A DNA stretch of 64,000 bases from Cladocopium goreaui (taxonomy: Eukaryota; Sar; Dinophyceae; Suessiales; Symbiodiniaceae). Position 1 is the first letter of the stretch. The number at the start of each line of letters is the position of its first letter. This document shows, piece after piece, positions 11,413-21,599 of the stretch. Under the pieces are notes generated by a model. The model was not told where the DNA came from and ran no database searches. It saw nothing but the letters and a program-made list of their open reading frames with translations. Location of the stretch: NCBI GenBank assembly GCA_947184155.2, contig CAMXCT020001538.1, positions 82,359 to 146,358 of the forward strand, in the 5' to 3' direction. The translations under genes and the position numbers were made by a program.

Positions 11413-12049
11413 AAATGCAATAAAATATTGCCTTTTGGTTCAATTCTCAATGTCATTTTTTTCCTCAAATTTTGGGTATGTTCCAGGGCCTAGGGAATCG
11501 GATTTGGTGCCCATGCCCCTGGCCATGCTGGTTTGACCAGACCACCTGCTGCTTTTCGTAGAGATCTTTGGCGGTTTTAGCCGCCTTGGAAGGTCGAATT
11601 GAGGATGCCAATTGATGCATGCATCCAAACATGGATCCACGCCGGGATACTTCAGCTACAAATGCTGTAAAACGGTGAAAAGTTGGAAGAATGTGCTGTC
11701 TATATGCTAGCATTGGATGATACGCAATGTGGGTATCTCAAAGAAGTCACTTTCTTATGTGATAAAGAGCCAACGGTCTTCCTCAAAACATGGAGAGAAA
11801 CACCTTGTTCGATCAGAAGTTTCAGCGACAATTCAATTTATATATGATTTTCCAGTTGGTTCCCAGCTGTGCTCCATGACTTGTGGGAAGCATAATTGTT
11901 TGACACCATCCTTTTCGACTTTTTGCTGGTTTTTGGAATCATGGTTCCCAAATTCTGAGAAAAAAGTCATGACAACAAGCTTGCATTACTTTGTGCAACT
12001 GATGCGCAAAAGGCCCAAATTACCAGTGTCAACACCAGGGTAGAAACTG

Positions 12050-12785
12050 GTTTGTGGTGGTGGAAATGTCCACCTCCCTCAAATCAAGTCAATGGAGTTG
12101 CAGCGAGCTCCAGAAAGGAGCACAAGTTTGCGCGGATATGGCTGGGATGGATTTGGCAATGGATCCAGCAACTTTAACCGAGGAAGAGCTCTTGAAAACC
12201 ATTCAGGACCCCATCTTGGGCATGGTGTCGGATTATTGTTGGATTTTGGGGCATCTTCATCAAACCACTAACACCTTAAGTACCAACAGTACAGACTGAG
12301 TTTCTACTGACCAGTTGGACCAGGAAGCCAAAAAGTTGTTGCAGACTGGTGACGCCCCCGCAGCTCAAACAGCACTATACATGAGTTGAGCGTATAGAGA
12401 GAGAGGTGTCAGGTCATTTGGTCTGGAAACTATATAGATGGACAGGACATGCTGTACTATACATTCGATATACTTGTTAATTGATATATGTCCAATATGC
12501 TGATAGCTATAATTGATCTTGACATGAAGCTGAGGACAGGCGCTTTCTGGTGCCAAAACAAGAGCTGCAGGAGGACATTGCCACTGCTGCCACACTTCCA
12601 GCTGAATCATGGTAGCAATCATAGGTTATACAAAAACTAAAAAGCAGTTCTGGGGGTTCACGCAATAGTTTTTTGATCTAGCCCCCAGTCCAAGTGCCCA
12701 AGCATGACACCAAGGAGCAATCTGAAATCGATGCAATGATGGCCGCTCCAGTCCAAGCAGAAGACACCTTGGAAACGCAGGAGAT
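12050..12785 (+). CDS. linker exons (short, acidic) of the module array
   Basis: Several short exon-like segments on the + strand: about 12054-12230 (MDLAMDPATLTEEELLKTI), 12298-12370 (DQLDQEAKKLLQTGDAP), 12541-12612 (VPKQELQEDIATAATLPA) and 12688-12780 (KHDTKEQSEIDAMMAAP). Each is open, acidic and repetitive in character and lies between stop-rich segments. They look like exons of one disordered linker. Borders are approximate and no domain is recognised. Confidence 0.4.
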
Positions 12786-12898
12786 TTGTTTTCAATTGCA
12801 TTACCATGTGGCAATCACCCATGTTTCCTGGTATTTGGGCCCCGGGTGTTTCAATTGTTATTTTCTACATAGCCTGAAAGAATAGTCAGAATAGTCCA

Positions 12899-13470
12899 GT
12901 GATGTCCAGCACGCTCTGGGAGGAGCAGCGTGTTGAAGCAGCGGAGAAGCCTGAGCAAAAATCTCAGCAAGTGCCTGTGCAGAAACGCAGCAGCCCACCA
13001 CCAACTCCCAGCAAGAAGTCCCCGGAGACGAAGGTTCCCAAGACCCAGGAGCTCACAGTACCCACAGAGGCTCCTCCTAAGATGCCTGCTGTTACTGCTG
13101 TAGCTACTCCTCAGAATGCCCCGGCACCGACCATGCCGACACCTGCACTTGCAGACCCGGCTGCCCTGTTTGCGTCTTTCATGGCTTTCATGCAGCAACA
13201 GCGGCAAGTCCAGCAGCAGCCCATGTTTGCAGCACCACCGGCACCACCTTGCAGTTCCTTCCTGACACCTGAGGCAAAGCATGCTGTGGCATCCCCGCTT
13301 ACCAGAGAAGCAACTCGGGATACACCACCTTCTGAGGCTGCTGAAGCTGAGGCTAATGATGCTAATGAAGAAGATGATGAAGGGAGGGAAGAGGAACAAG
13401 AGGGTGATGGAGCCGATGTGATCGTCATGCCTCATGGTTCCAAAGTTTCCTGGTTCAAGTATCATTCACA
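12899..13470 (+). CDS. proline/alanine- and acidic-rich linker exon
   Basis: A 190-codon open segment that is strongly P/A/Q-rich, then acidic: SSPPPTPSKKSPE, MPAVTAVATPQNAPAP, FMAFMQQQRQVQQQPMF, AEANDANEEDDEGREEE. Composition is that of a disordered spacer. It directly precedes the charged helical module and, as I recall, a P/A-rich segment usually sits at this place in related dinoflagellate proteins. The frame is well supported by length; ends are uncertain. Confidence 0.6.
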
Positions 13471-13558
13471 CCACATGCATGATCATATTGTATCACGAGT
13501 GCATGTATGATAGACTTCAAGTTCTGCATACAGACATGAAGTACTTAGCATTTTGCAG

Positions 13559-14530
13559 TCCAGACCCATCCTAACCAATCTGAGGTTATCAGTCACGATG
13601 CACTGCGAATGAGACTACGAAGACTCTGTGAAGTCAAGCCCAAGAGCAAGAAGTGTCACGTTGATGTCAAGACACATGACATGTGGAAAAACGGAGGTGA
13701 ATCCCGAGAATGGCTTGAGATTGCCTTGACCGAGACACTTGACAAGATGGGTCCATCTCAAAAGGGGCAGCACAAGAAGCTCCGTGTTTCTTGGATTGAC
13801 CAATACAGGAGAGCTATAATTCATCCTACATGGCACCATAATAATGAATAATAATGATAGAATTACGGCCCCAATTGAAGGATTGACTCACAACCATGGT
13901 CCCACTGCTATATTTCAGGCTGAATTTGCTGCTCGCGTCATCATTGTTCGGGAGCGCATGGAAACCAAAGAGATGGAAGTCAATGGTGAATGGCTCACCG
14001 AACAAAAGATGAAAAAAAGTGGTGACTACTCCGCGTAGTTAGGCTGCATTCAGAGCTGATTTAGACCATATAATTATAGTTTTCAAGATAAGAAAGGCTA
14101 TCAAGAACTGGTGTTCCCAGCGTTTATTGTTTATAATTCTATGCCCTTCCTCCCAGCGTTTATTGTTTATAATTCTATGCCCTTCCACATCAAGTCTGGT
14201 CTCGCTCAGGGACGCCATCAAGTCGATCGTCCAGTACTGCGAGCGATTTCCAGCTGCCCTCGTACGGCCAGGGGTGGGGAAGTGGTGAGAATGGTAAATC
14301 ACCCAATAAAAGTTGTAAAAGCGTATATGGTTTATGCAAAATGTTTATGCCAGTGAACTATAATGAACTTGATCTGGAATCAAAGCTTTGGTATATCTTT
14401 GGGCGCAACTCCTGCTTCAGGTCTTGGAAATACAACAACCGGGTCAAAGAGTACTTTGTCGAAACCAACACGAAGCAAACGGTGCGTCAGACCGAGATGC
14501 AGAAACGAACTGAAGCTTCTGACCAGGGAG
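13559..14530 (+). CDS. charged helical module (LRRLCEVKP type), dinoflagellate family
   Basis: Exons about 13559-13785, 13919-14034, 14210-14271 and 14419-14530. Reading order: ALRMRLRRLCEVKPKSK, VKTHDMWKNGGESREWLE, then RVIIVRERMETKEMEVNG and GEWLTEQKMKKSG, then IKSIVQYCERFPAALVRP, then KYNNRVKEYFVETNT. From memory this pattern (RRL..., K...W, EGWYTE-like, eyFV) matches a large dinoflagellate-only family of unknown function that often follows the FYAG module. The splice from 14034 to 14210 uses GT-AG and completes an Ala codon. No enzyme motif is seen; the basic helices could bind nucleic acid, which is inference. Confidence 0.6.
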
Positions 14531-14679
14531 AACCATGGCAGCACTATAGTCGTCAAACTTGTCATCAAAGACCTGCTTTCCTCGGTTTTGCCATGGGGTG
14601 CCGGATGGTTGAACAAATGTTGAACAATAGATATCATAATCTTAACTCTTTGTACATGGTGGATAAACATATATAGCCA

Positions 14680-15370
14680 TTTCCAGCCCACATGCTTATA
14701 CATTCTGAGGTACAGGAGCTTTGTGAACCTATTCATGCTCCTGGTGGACCCCTGCAACTTGTTGACGAAACTGGCATGACTCCGGAGCCAGAAAAGATGG
14801 GAGACAAGGCCCTGTGAATGTTTAAATCCAATCATGGAGTGCCCCAAAGTGAAAACAACTACGCTTGGGATAGGCGCATGATTGTTGATACGAAATCTGT
14901 CTGGGAATTATCCGGAAATTGCGCAGGTCTTGCCAGACTTGGTCAAGTTCATGGATAACGTCCACCAAAAGATGATGACGGTGCACAGGATGAATGGCCA
15001 GCTAGAGATTGAAGCTGGTGAGCTTCCTATGTCAAAAGAGTTTTTCCACTGCATTAGTTCCCAAACCCTGTAAACACAATTATAAACACGGATCCAAAAT
15101 ACTTGTAATAAAAGAACATCATTGCATGGCAAACTATATTCAAAACTATCAAGAGATATCCAATCCAATCCTGTGGGTTTGCTGTTCGCTTTGGCCTAGT
15201 TTGCAGACAGAGCTGACCCACATCAACGACCGCCTCACCGAGAGCTTCAAATTGCTTGCAGGGCTCAAGGCGGAGATCTCTTTGATGGATGAAGGTGCTG
15301 ACATCAGTCCTCAGTTGCCAGGCAGCATTGATAGCATGGATCGATGTGCCACGTCTAAAGTCCATTGATG
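14680..15370 (+). CDS. helical linker exons after the charged module
   Basis: Three short exon-like segments: about 14690-14817 (HSEVQELCEPIHAPGG, TGMTPEPEKMGDKAL), 14925-15030 (VLPDLVKFMDNVHQKMM) and 15207-15350 (TELTHINDRLTESFKLLAG). Each starts after an AG. They look amphipathic and coiled-coil-like. No family is recognised beyond their position in the array. Confidence 0.45.
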
Positions 15371-15486
15371 TTAGCGGCTCAAAGTCATGGGACATCACCG
15401 CAAAATATTTTAACTTACCATGAATGCACCAAGTCACTGAAAAAACCCAATCAATTTTGAACAATGATGCACTAGTGACTTGACAA

Positions 15487-15732
15487 ATGGTGGGATTGGG
15501 GGCTTGCAGAATTCAATCACGTTTGAGTCAAAAACGCGCTGCCTCTTTTCATATGGTGGACTTCATGGATGTCGAACCGCATGATGATGAAAGCTTGTGG
15601 CTACTGGAACTCATCCAGCACAACCGTGAGGCACTTTTGGGTGGGTGGCCCCTCTTGACCTATGATATTCTAGTCTATAATGATACTTGGAGTCAGGTCT
15701 CATTCGAAACACAAAGCAGTCTCCAGCGGTAG
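15487..15732 (+). CDS. possible exon, unrecognised
   Basis: An open segment containing FHMVDFMDVEPHDDESLW and LLELIQHNREALLGGW on the + strand between the helical linkers and the nuclease-like module. Composition is exon-like but no domain is recognised. The end overlaps intron-like sequence. Confidence 0.3.
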   Translation: MVGLGACRIQSRLSQKRAASFHMVDFMDVEPHDDESLWLLELIQHNREALLGGWPLLTYDILVYNDTWSQVSFETQSSLQR

Positions 15733-15809
15733 GCCAAGCCAGCGGTGATGATGAAGCCCCCAACCTTTCCTGAGGACCGCTGCCACAAATACTCACAAGT
15801 TGATCAGAA

Positions 15810-16440
15810 ATGCTCACCACATTTTTGGGGGATGGATGCATTCGACAGGACCCCTCTGAACCACAATGTGATGTGACCCTGGGCCTGGATGACAACCTTC
15901 GAAAATTAGATCGGACGTTTGAATGCTTTAGCAAAATCAAAGGTGACCCTACGTTAGAACTTTGGCTCCCCAAGAAAAGTAGCTTGCCTGGTTTGGTAGT
16001 CAAACATACGATGGAGACTGTCGACAAGATTCTTGAAAAGCAGTGGCCAGCAGTCTTCAAGTTTGGTTTCACCCATTGTCCACATTTCCGATTTTGGAAC
16101 AACAAATTCGGTTATGCTGTGGACAAGCACCAAAAGTGGCAAATGATGTGCGTACTTTTCGCATCTCATGAAAGCACTGGTCCAGCATTTTTGGAAGCGT
16201 CGTTGATTCAGAAATACAAAGGTAACTTGCATTGTTTTATCAATTTTTCTCCATTTGGTTGTTCCCCGAAACTTAGGACTATGGCACAATCATATTAACC
16301 ATATCCATCCATTTCCCCTCACTGGTGCCCTGCCAACTAAGGTAAACCAGGCTGCCGCAACGTATGTGATGGTGGTGAGTCCGTTCAGGACAGTCTGGGA
16401 GGACCGTTCTTTACTTATCTAGTCTACCAGTCGTTTAAGC
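15810..16440 (+). CDS. GIY-YIG-nuclease-like module
   Basis: Exon 1 is open from about 15810 to 16221 and exon 2 runs from 16351 to about 16440; a canonical GT-AG intron joins them and completes a Gly codon. Key segments: VFKFGFTHCPHFRFW (compare Y-I-G-x-T...R of GIY-YIG domains), GYAVDKHQKWQMMCVLF, GPAFLEASLIQKYKGC (a Glu in the helix where the catalytic Glu sits) and RNVCDGGESVQ. From memory the family occurs in many dinoflagellate proteins. Assignment to GIY-YIG rests on motif spacing, with F replacing Y, so nuclease activity is inference. Upstream about 40 codons (DNLRKLDRTFECFSKIKG) are an unrecognised helix. It lies between the charged module and the transposase-like module. Confidence 0.6.
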
Positions 16441-16540
16441 GACCTAGCCACAGTGCCACAACAATTCGATCCAGAGCTATAATAGCTGGTGGTTAAGTCT
16501 GAAACTTGCACCTGTCAAGTATAATTCATTTTGAGAGCAT

Positions 16541-18000
16541 ATGCAACTCCAAAATGATGAAAACGACCTACCTGCAACACCTACTGTTTCATCATGTTTT
16601 CCCGAGGAATTTCAACATCCATTGCCCCCAATCCCACATCCAAGGTTGAAGGGCAAGATCTCTTTGACCAAAGATTCAGCGAAGAAACCGTCTCTCAACT
16701 GCAAAGCATCGCCCCAGTCCAGATGGGCACATGTCCTGGGCTCAGGTGCGCAGATTTGATTGCCCTGGACCCGCGCTTCAAGTTGCCTGGCTAAAGACAA
16801 TGAGGTATATAAGTTATATAACTAATGTATGAGTTATATAACTATAATGTATGAGTTATATAACTAATATCGAACTCTTCTTTTGTAGTGTGGGTCTCTC
16901 TTTGTTGCTTGATCCATCTTGAATTTTGCGCCACAAGCCCCTGCAACCTAGGCAAGTTTTGGCTGACGCCAAGAAGCTGAAAAGCGGCAAGGAGCCGAAG
17001 GAGAAGCCTCCTAAGACTGAGAGAGCTGTTGATGGCACAGGTGGTACAGGGGCCCCCAAAAAGCCTAAGGTAAAGGCCAAAGCGAAAGCCAAAGAGGCAG
17101 CCAAGTAGATCTTAGATCCATGCACATGAGCATCTCTCTTTTTTAGCTATAGTCTGAAATCTGAAACGCTACTTTGAAGAGTGTACAACTGAGAGGGTGA
17201 CATGTTGAAAAATATATGTTGATGAGATGCCATGCATGCAGTGGATAGCCGGTACAATGGAAGCTGGAACCATTTTGCGAGCAGTGTGATCACTGCAGGT
17301 GGGGGGTGCAAGTCTGGTTAGCCCAAGCCATACCAAATTTGTTTCAAACCGCACTAAACCACAAGTGTTATTAGCTCTCTAGTGCACCTATAGTCCAACA
17401 CTTGTTTCACTTGCAGAATGGGCTAGCTGGAATTGCCAGTGTCGGGAACCTTGCACCGTGCTACGGCATCAGTTGAGCTTAGGGTGCAGGGCTATACTTG
17501 TTGGCTTCCTCCGGCAGTTTTTGATTCTCGCCGCCATCTTGTGACAAAAAATGAATTCTCCACATCTGTGGAACCTTCCCCCCTTTTTAGTAAAGTATAA
17601 AGTTGACACAACTGATCTTGCCAGGTCCCTCTGATGCTGCCGTGGATCTCGCATGGAGCTATGCTCGTGGTGCCACTTGGCCAGAAGCGGGCGCCATGTC
17701 CACGAGCAAAGAGCAAGAATGTTCAAGTATATGCTTCATAGATTGAATTCTGAAAGGATTAGGCTGAAAGTTTTTAGGGTGCCCAATGACCTGCAACACT
17801 TTTCAGATTATCGCTATATAACCCATAATCCGAATTCGGTGAACTTTGTGCTTTCTTTGGCCCCCTGAGGCCCCATGCAATGACATCATCAAGAAAGCCA
17901 CTTCAACTGTGGATTATGACCAACGTGATGGTGCGAAGGCTGCCCCATGTTGCCCTGTTCTTCGTGATTTGTACAATGCCCCGGAGAAACATGCCGTAGC
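16541..18000 (+). CDS. linker exons with a second KAKAK-rich tail
   Basis: Segments in order: 16594-16794 (open; FDQRFSEETVSQLQSIAP), 16926-17108 (KKLKSGKEPKEKPPKTE, PKKPKVKAKAKAKEAAK, stop at 17106-17108), about 17625-17718 (AAVDLAWSYARGATWPEA) and about 17885-18000 (KKATSTVDYDQRDGAK). The KAKAK run matches the style of the basic module at 5.7-6.5 kb. These are probably disordered connecting segments of the same gene or of two neighbouring genes; a stop at 17108 could be a real end if no splice removes it. Borders are approximate. Confidence 0.4.
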
Positions 18001-18115
18001 TAGCCAATGCTAGCCATATTTTTTCCAAAGTACAAATTTTGAAAGCAATATACTAGCTTAAATATGTGTGGTCAAATTCTTTCTCCAATCCATATGGTGT
18101 ATGGACAATGCTGAG

Positions 18116-20378
18116 GAAGACATTGTGTCCAAAGTCTTTGGAAAGCATGGGCTGCGCTTAGATGTGAAGCTCTCCTATGGAAAGGTTGGTCACGATCATG
18201 CATTTCCCTATATCACCCCGGAGTCCTTGGTCCAAACGTTGGAGAGGCACGGCAAACTCTTTAAGCTGCTGGGATTCGGAAGGGAATTTGACACCCTATC
18301 GAAATGTGGAGACAAACTGGAGAAGTTCTGGTCAATGTACCGACCCCTGCACCCAACCAATGAATTCTTCAAGCTGGTTGATCAGGGGGCTATGAGCCCA
18401 CGTTGTTGCGTTCCAATTTACTTTCACGGTGATGAAGGAACCACATACAAGAAGGATGGATGCCTGGTGTTGTCAATACATAGTGGCATTGGTGCTGGAA
18501 CTCTTTTAAGTCAAAAGTTGGGGTCAATTCGGCAAAATGCTCTCGGACGTGATGAGCCCAAATTAAACTTTGCTGGCCACGCTTTTGAAACCCGATTCAT
18601 GCTCGCAGCTATGCTGAGAGTTTCTTGCTGGTGGAAAGGTAAAATTTTCCAACACGTTCTTTTGACAGGCCAATCTGTTTTTCAACCCGCTACATATAGT
18701 TTTTAAACCTGCAGCCCATGGAGTATACCTATATCCTTTGCCAACTAAGGAGGACTACAGGGACAACAGTGAAGCCTATCGCCAACTCTTGGAGCTTGTG
18801 GTGCGGTCGGTGGATGAAGCTTCTAGGCAAGGTGTAAGGCTGAGGAGTGGGGAGATTGTGTACTTGATCCCCTTGGGCAACAAAGGGGACTGGCCCTATC
18901 TTGTGACTCAGCGTGATCAATTCCAAAAAGTTTGCTTTCCCCCAACGTTCACACTTGAAGGACATGATTCTATTAGTGTGTGTGTGTGTGTCTTTGCGGG
19001 CAATTGTTCCCAGTAAGGCAACCAGCGCCAACATGAACCGCAGCTACCGAAATGTACCAAAAGCAGGAAGTTCCAAGAAACCCTGCACAGGTATTTGTCA
19101 TATCTGCCTAGCTGGGAGACCGGGGTTGGACTATGAAGATGTGCATCTCAACTGATTTTGATGTAGACTTTTTTGTTGGAATGGCACCCAAAGGTGCACA
19201 CTGAAATTCACAAGTTGGGCAACATATTTTCAACTTGAAACCTGAAACACATTTTTCCGCCTACTCTCAGGTCTGATAACCCACCATTCCTGCAAACCTA
19301 TGGTATGGAGATTCCGTGGGAAGAGGAGGCTGTCTTCACGCGGGTGTTGATGTGCGAGGCCGACAAGACCTTGTTCCACAAGATAGATTTGTTCCACACT
19401 GTGACACTTGGGGTGGGGAAGTCCTACGCAGCGTCTTGCTTGACTATCCTTCAAGAGCTGATGCCTGGAAGCAGCATTGAGGAACGGCTGAGAGAACTGT
19501 CATCCCTGTTCCTGGAGTATTGCAGCGACCCTGAACTGAATTCATCAATCATGTTGTTCACATTTTCCTGTTTACGGCTTGTTGCTCAAAGAAAACATGT
19601 TTTACCTTGAATTCGGTTTGAAAACCATGAACCTTTTAAGCACTAATTGCCTTTCAGCTTAACTGACCTCAGGAACACGGCAAGACCAGCTATGTACAGA
19701 AAATTGATCGGTCACTCTTGGGATGGATTGGCTCGGCAGAACCGACGGGTGGGTGGAGCAAAGGGGCCCTTACAACAGTTTTGTGCCAGTTCATTGAGCA
19801 TTTGACATCCACGCGAAAACTGGAAGTTTCCCAAAACGAAGTTCTTCGAAGAGTTGTCATTTGACAATATTGGTTCAACTTGTGCTTGTGTTCTGTCTCC
19901 TTTTTCTCAAACAAAGTTTAAGGAAAGGTTTTTCTGTTGTATCACGGATCTGGTGCAACGACCCCAAACAAAACTAAGTAAGGCATCTACTTGTCGGGCT
20001 TTGAACTACTTTATGCGCAAGCTCTATGCTGGGGGATTGTTCATTGAGGGTGACCTGTGTGGCTACATCATTGACGCATCTACTCATTTTCTCAGGGGTT
20101 ACTCTTGGTTGGCGGCAACCTGTCACAACATGGGCCTAGCGAGATTTCCTGCAATGCCTAAGTCGCACATGCTGTTCCACGTTCGGCAGTTCTTGATGGA
20201 GCAATACAATTCATTTGGGTACTTTGAGAACCCCATCGCTGCATCATGTTCATGTGATGAGGACATGATAGGACGTGTCTGTTATCTCACGAGGTGTGTG
20301 TCACCCAAAACGCGAATAAAGAGGTGCTATGAACGCTACCTCACCCAGGTGCTTTTGCTGATGCGCCGTTGCAATTAG
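18116..20378 (+). CDS. FHGDEG-type transposase-like module (D...D(2)H...E)
   Basis: Six exons join with consistent phase: 18116-18619, 18750-18902, 19018-19142, 19271-19526, 19673-19825 and 19983-20378 (stop TAG). Donors are GT, GT, GC, GA and GT; all acceptors are AG followed mostly by G. Motifs in order: VPIYFHGDEGTTYKKDG (Asp codon 18431-18433), LNFAGHAFETRFMLA, EIVYLIPLGNKGDWPYL, KKPCTGICHICLAG (a C-x2-C-x2-C-like knuckle), FHKIDLFHTVTLGVGKS (Asp codon 19386-19388, in a D-x-x-H arrangement), FPAMPKSHMLFHV, and CSCDEDMIGRV (acidic pair 20256-20261). As I recall, this family has very many copies in Symbiodiniaceae and is usually left unnamed. The first Asp after a beta strand, the D(2)H and the late Glu fit the catalytic triad of DDE transposases with a C/D(2)H signature. 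The call is inference from pattern. The copy has no internal stop in the joined frame, so it may be intact. Confidence 0.7.
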
Positions 20379-20491
20379 TTCGCAAAGTGATTTTCACATA
20401 TCTACCAAGGGGAAATGGTGGAGAAAAAGGATCAGAGACAGTGTGGGAAGGAAAAGGGTTACAACACTCAAAATGTTGCTTTTTTGGGTGT

Positions 20492-20513
20492 GCCCTAAAA
20501 AAAACCGTTCGAA
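20492..20513 (+). repeat. 22-bp direct repeat, right copy
   Basis: Identical to 2205-2226 in sequence and orientation (GCCCTA, eight A in all, CCGTTCGAA). It begins 113 bp after the stop codon of the transposase-like module. Confidence 0.6.
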
Positions 20514-20972
20514 CCCAACATTATCCGTACGTACTCGTAATTCCAAGAAAATCATGAGAATAACATAGTTATTCAGAATTGCACTAGAAATTTGCAGGCT
20601 CCAAGGGCTGCAGGTAGTTCAATCCACCCAGTCGTGACATCCAACCAGCTCCTCTGCAGCTGCCTTCCGATCATCTGCCGCCTTGTCCGGGTGGAGCTGC
20701 CTCGCCTGAAACCACGCTGGATTGCGTGGGATGGTCCACCGAATAACGGAAATTTTCCATGGATTGAGTTCATAGAAAAAAAAATAGACCCGTGGAAATA
20801 TGTTTAAAAAAAACTGATTGAGTTCATGGAGTTGCTTTTGTAAAATCTAGCTGCGACTTAACAAAAACAGTTTCATTGAGTTATGTCGACATTATCATGT
20901 GGTCAATCGAGTTCACGAAGAAAGATGAATCTGTCTCTTTCCGAACCAAAGAAAAGTGTTGAACAATTATGA
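20514..20972. other. no gene recognised
   Basis: No supported exon. The forward open segment 20592-20807 is composition noise. Confidence 0.4.
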
Positions 20973-21090
20973 CTGGTTGGTGGTGTTTAAGTTTTAACCA
21001 TCTTGAAAAATATTAGTCAATGGGAAGAATTATCCCATATATGAAATGGAAAAATAAACGCCATGTTCCAAACTCCAAACCACCAACCAG
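20973..21090. mobile_element. CTGGTTGGTGG-family element, copy 3, with 6-bp target duplication
   Basis: Starts CTGGTTGGTGGTGTTTAAG and ends CAAACCACCAACCAG. The hexamer TTATGA lies directly on both sides (20967-20972 and 21091-21096), consistent with a target-site duplication. The interior shares CTTGAAAAATATTAGTCAA with copy 4. Confidence 0.8.
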
Positions 21091-21296
21091 TTATGATATG
21101 CAAAAATTCTACCCCACAACCCCAAAAGCGCAATGGCATCCCCTTCCGTCAGCGCCTTCTGCCGCCACGCCTTTTCGATGCTTCTAGGACTGGCGTCCTG
21201 GATGGGAAGGAAAGAATGGTACTGATGAAAAGCTGAAACTGAGGATGTCACTCAGAGACACTGGAATTCGGATCATTCGGAGACACTAGATCATCT

Positions 21297-21360
21297 ACCA
21301 TCTGGTTATGACTAACATAGCCATGGAAAATCACCATTTTTAAGTTCGGTAAACCATCTA
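21297..21360. mobile_element. relic of the foldback (TAACATAGCTATGGAAAAT) family
   Basis: CCATCTGGTTATGACTAACATAGCCATGGAAAATCACC followed by TTTTTAAGTTCGGTAAACC matches the left half of the element at 28421-28522. A similar relic is at 32835-32905. (The first motif spans about 21297-21334; only its order is claimed.). Confidence 0.5.
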
Positions 21361-21424
21361 TCCGCCGACCCCGGCAGACGCAAGGGGGAGCGCGCCAGGG
21401 AATAAGACATTTGACCCTTGTCGG

Positions 21425-21449
21425 ACTACTACTACTACTACTACCACTA

Positions 21450-21507
<58 letters not shown>

Positions 21508-21508
21508 C
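21425..21508. repeat. (TAC)n / (CTA)n microsatellite
   Basis: About 25 trinucleotide copies with a few CAC interruptions. The reading frames give poly-Tyr or poly-Leu shadows only. Confidence 0.95.
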
Positions 21509-21599
21509 AGGACTACGAGTACGACTACGGCTACGACTACGAGTTTCGAAAAAGATGTCTGGCTGTTGGTTTCTCGCCTTGGAGGCTGTTGTTTCGCAA

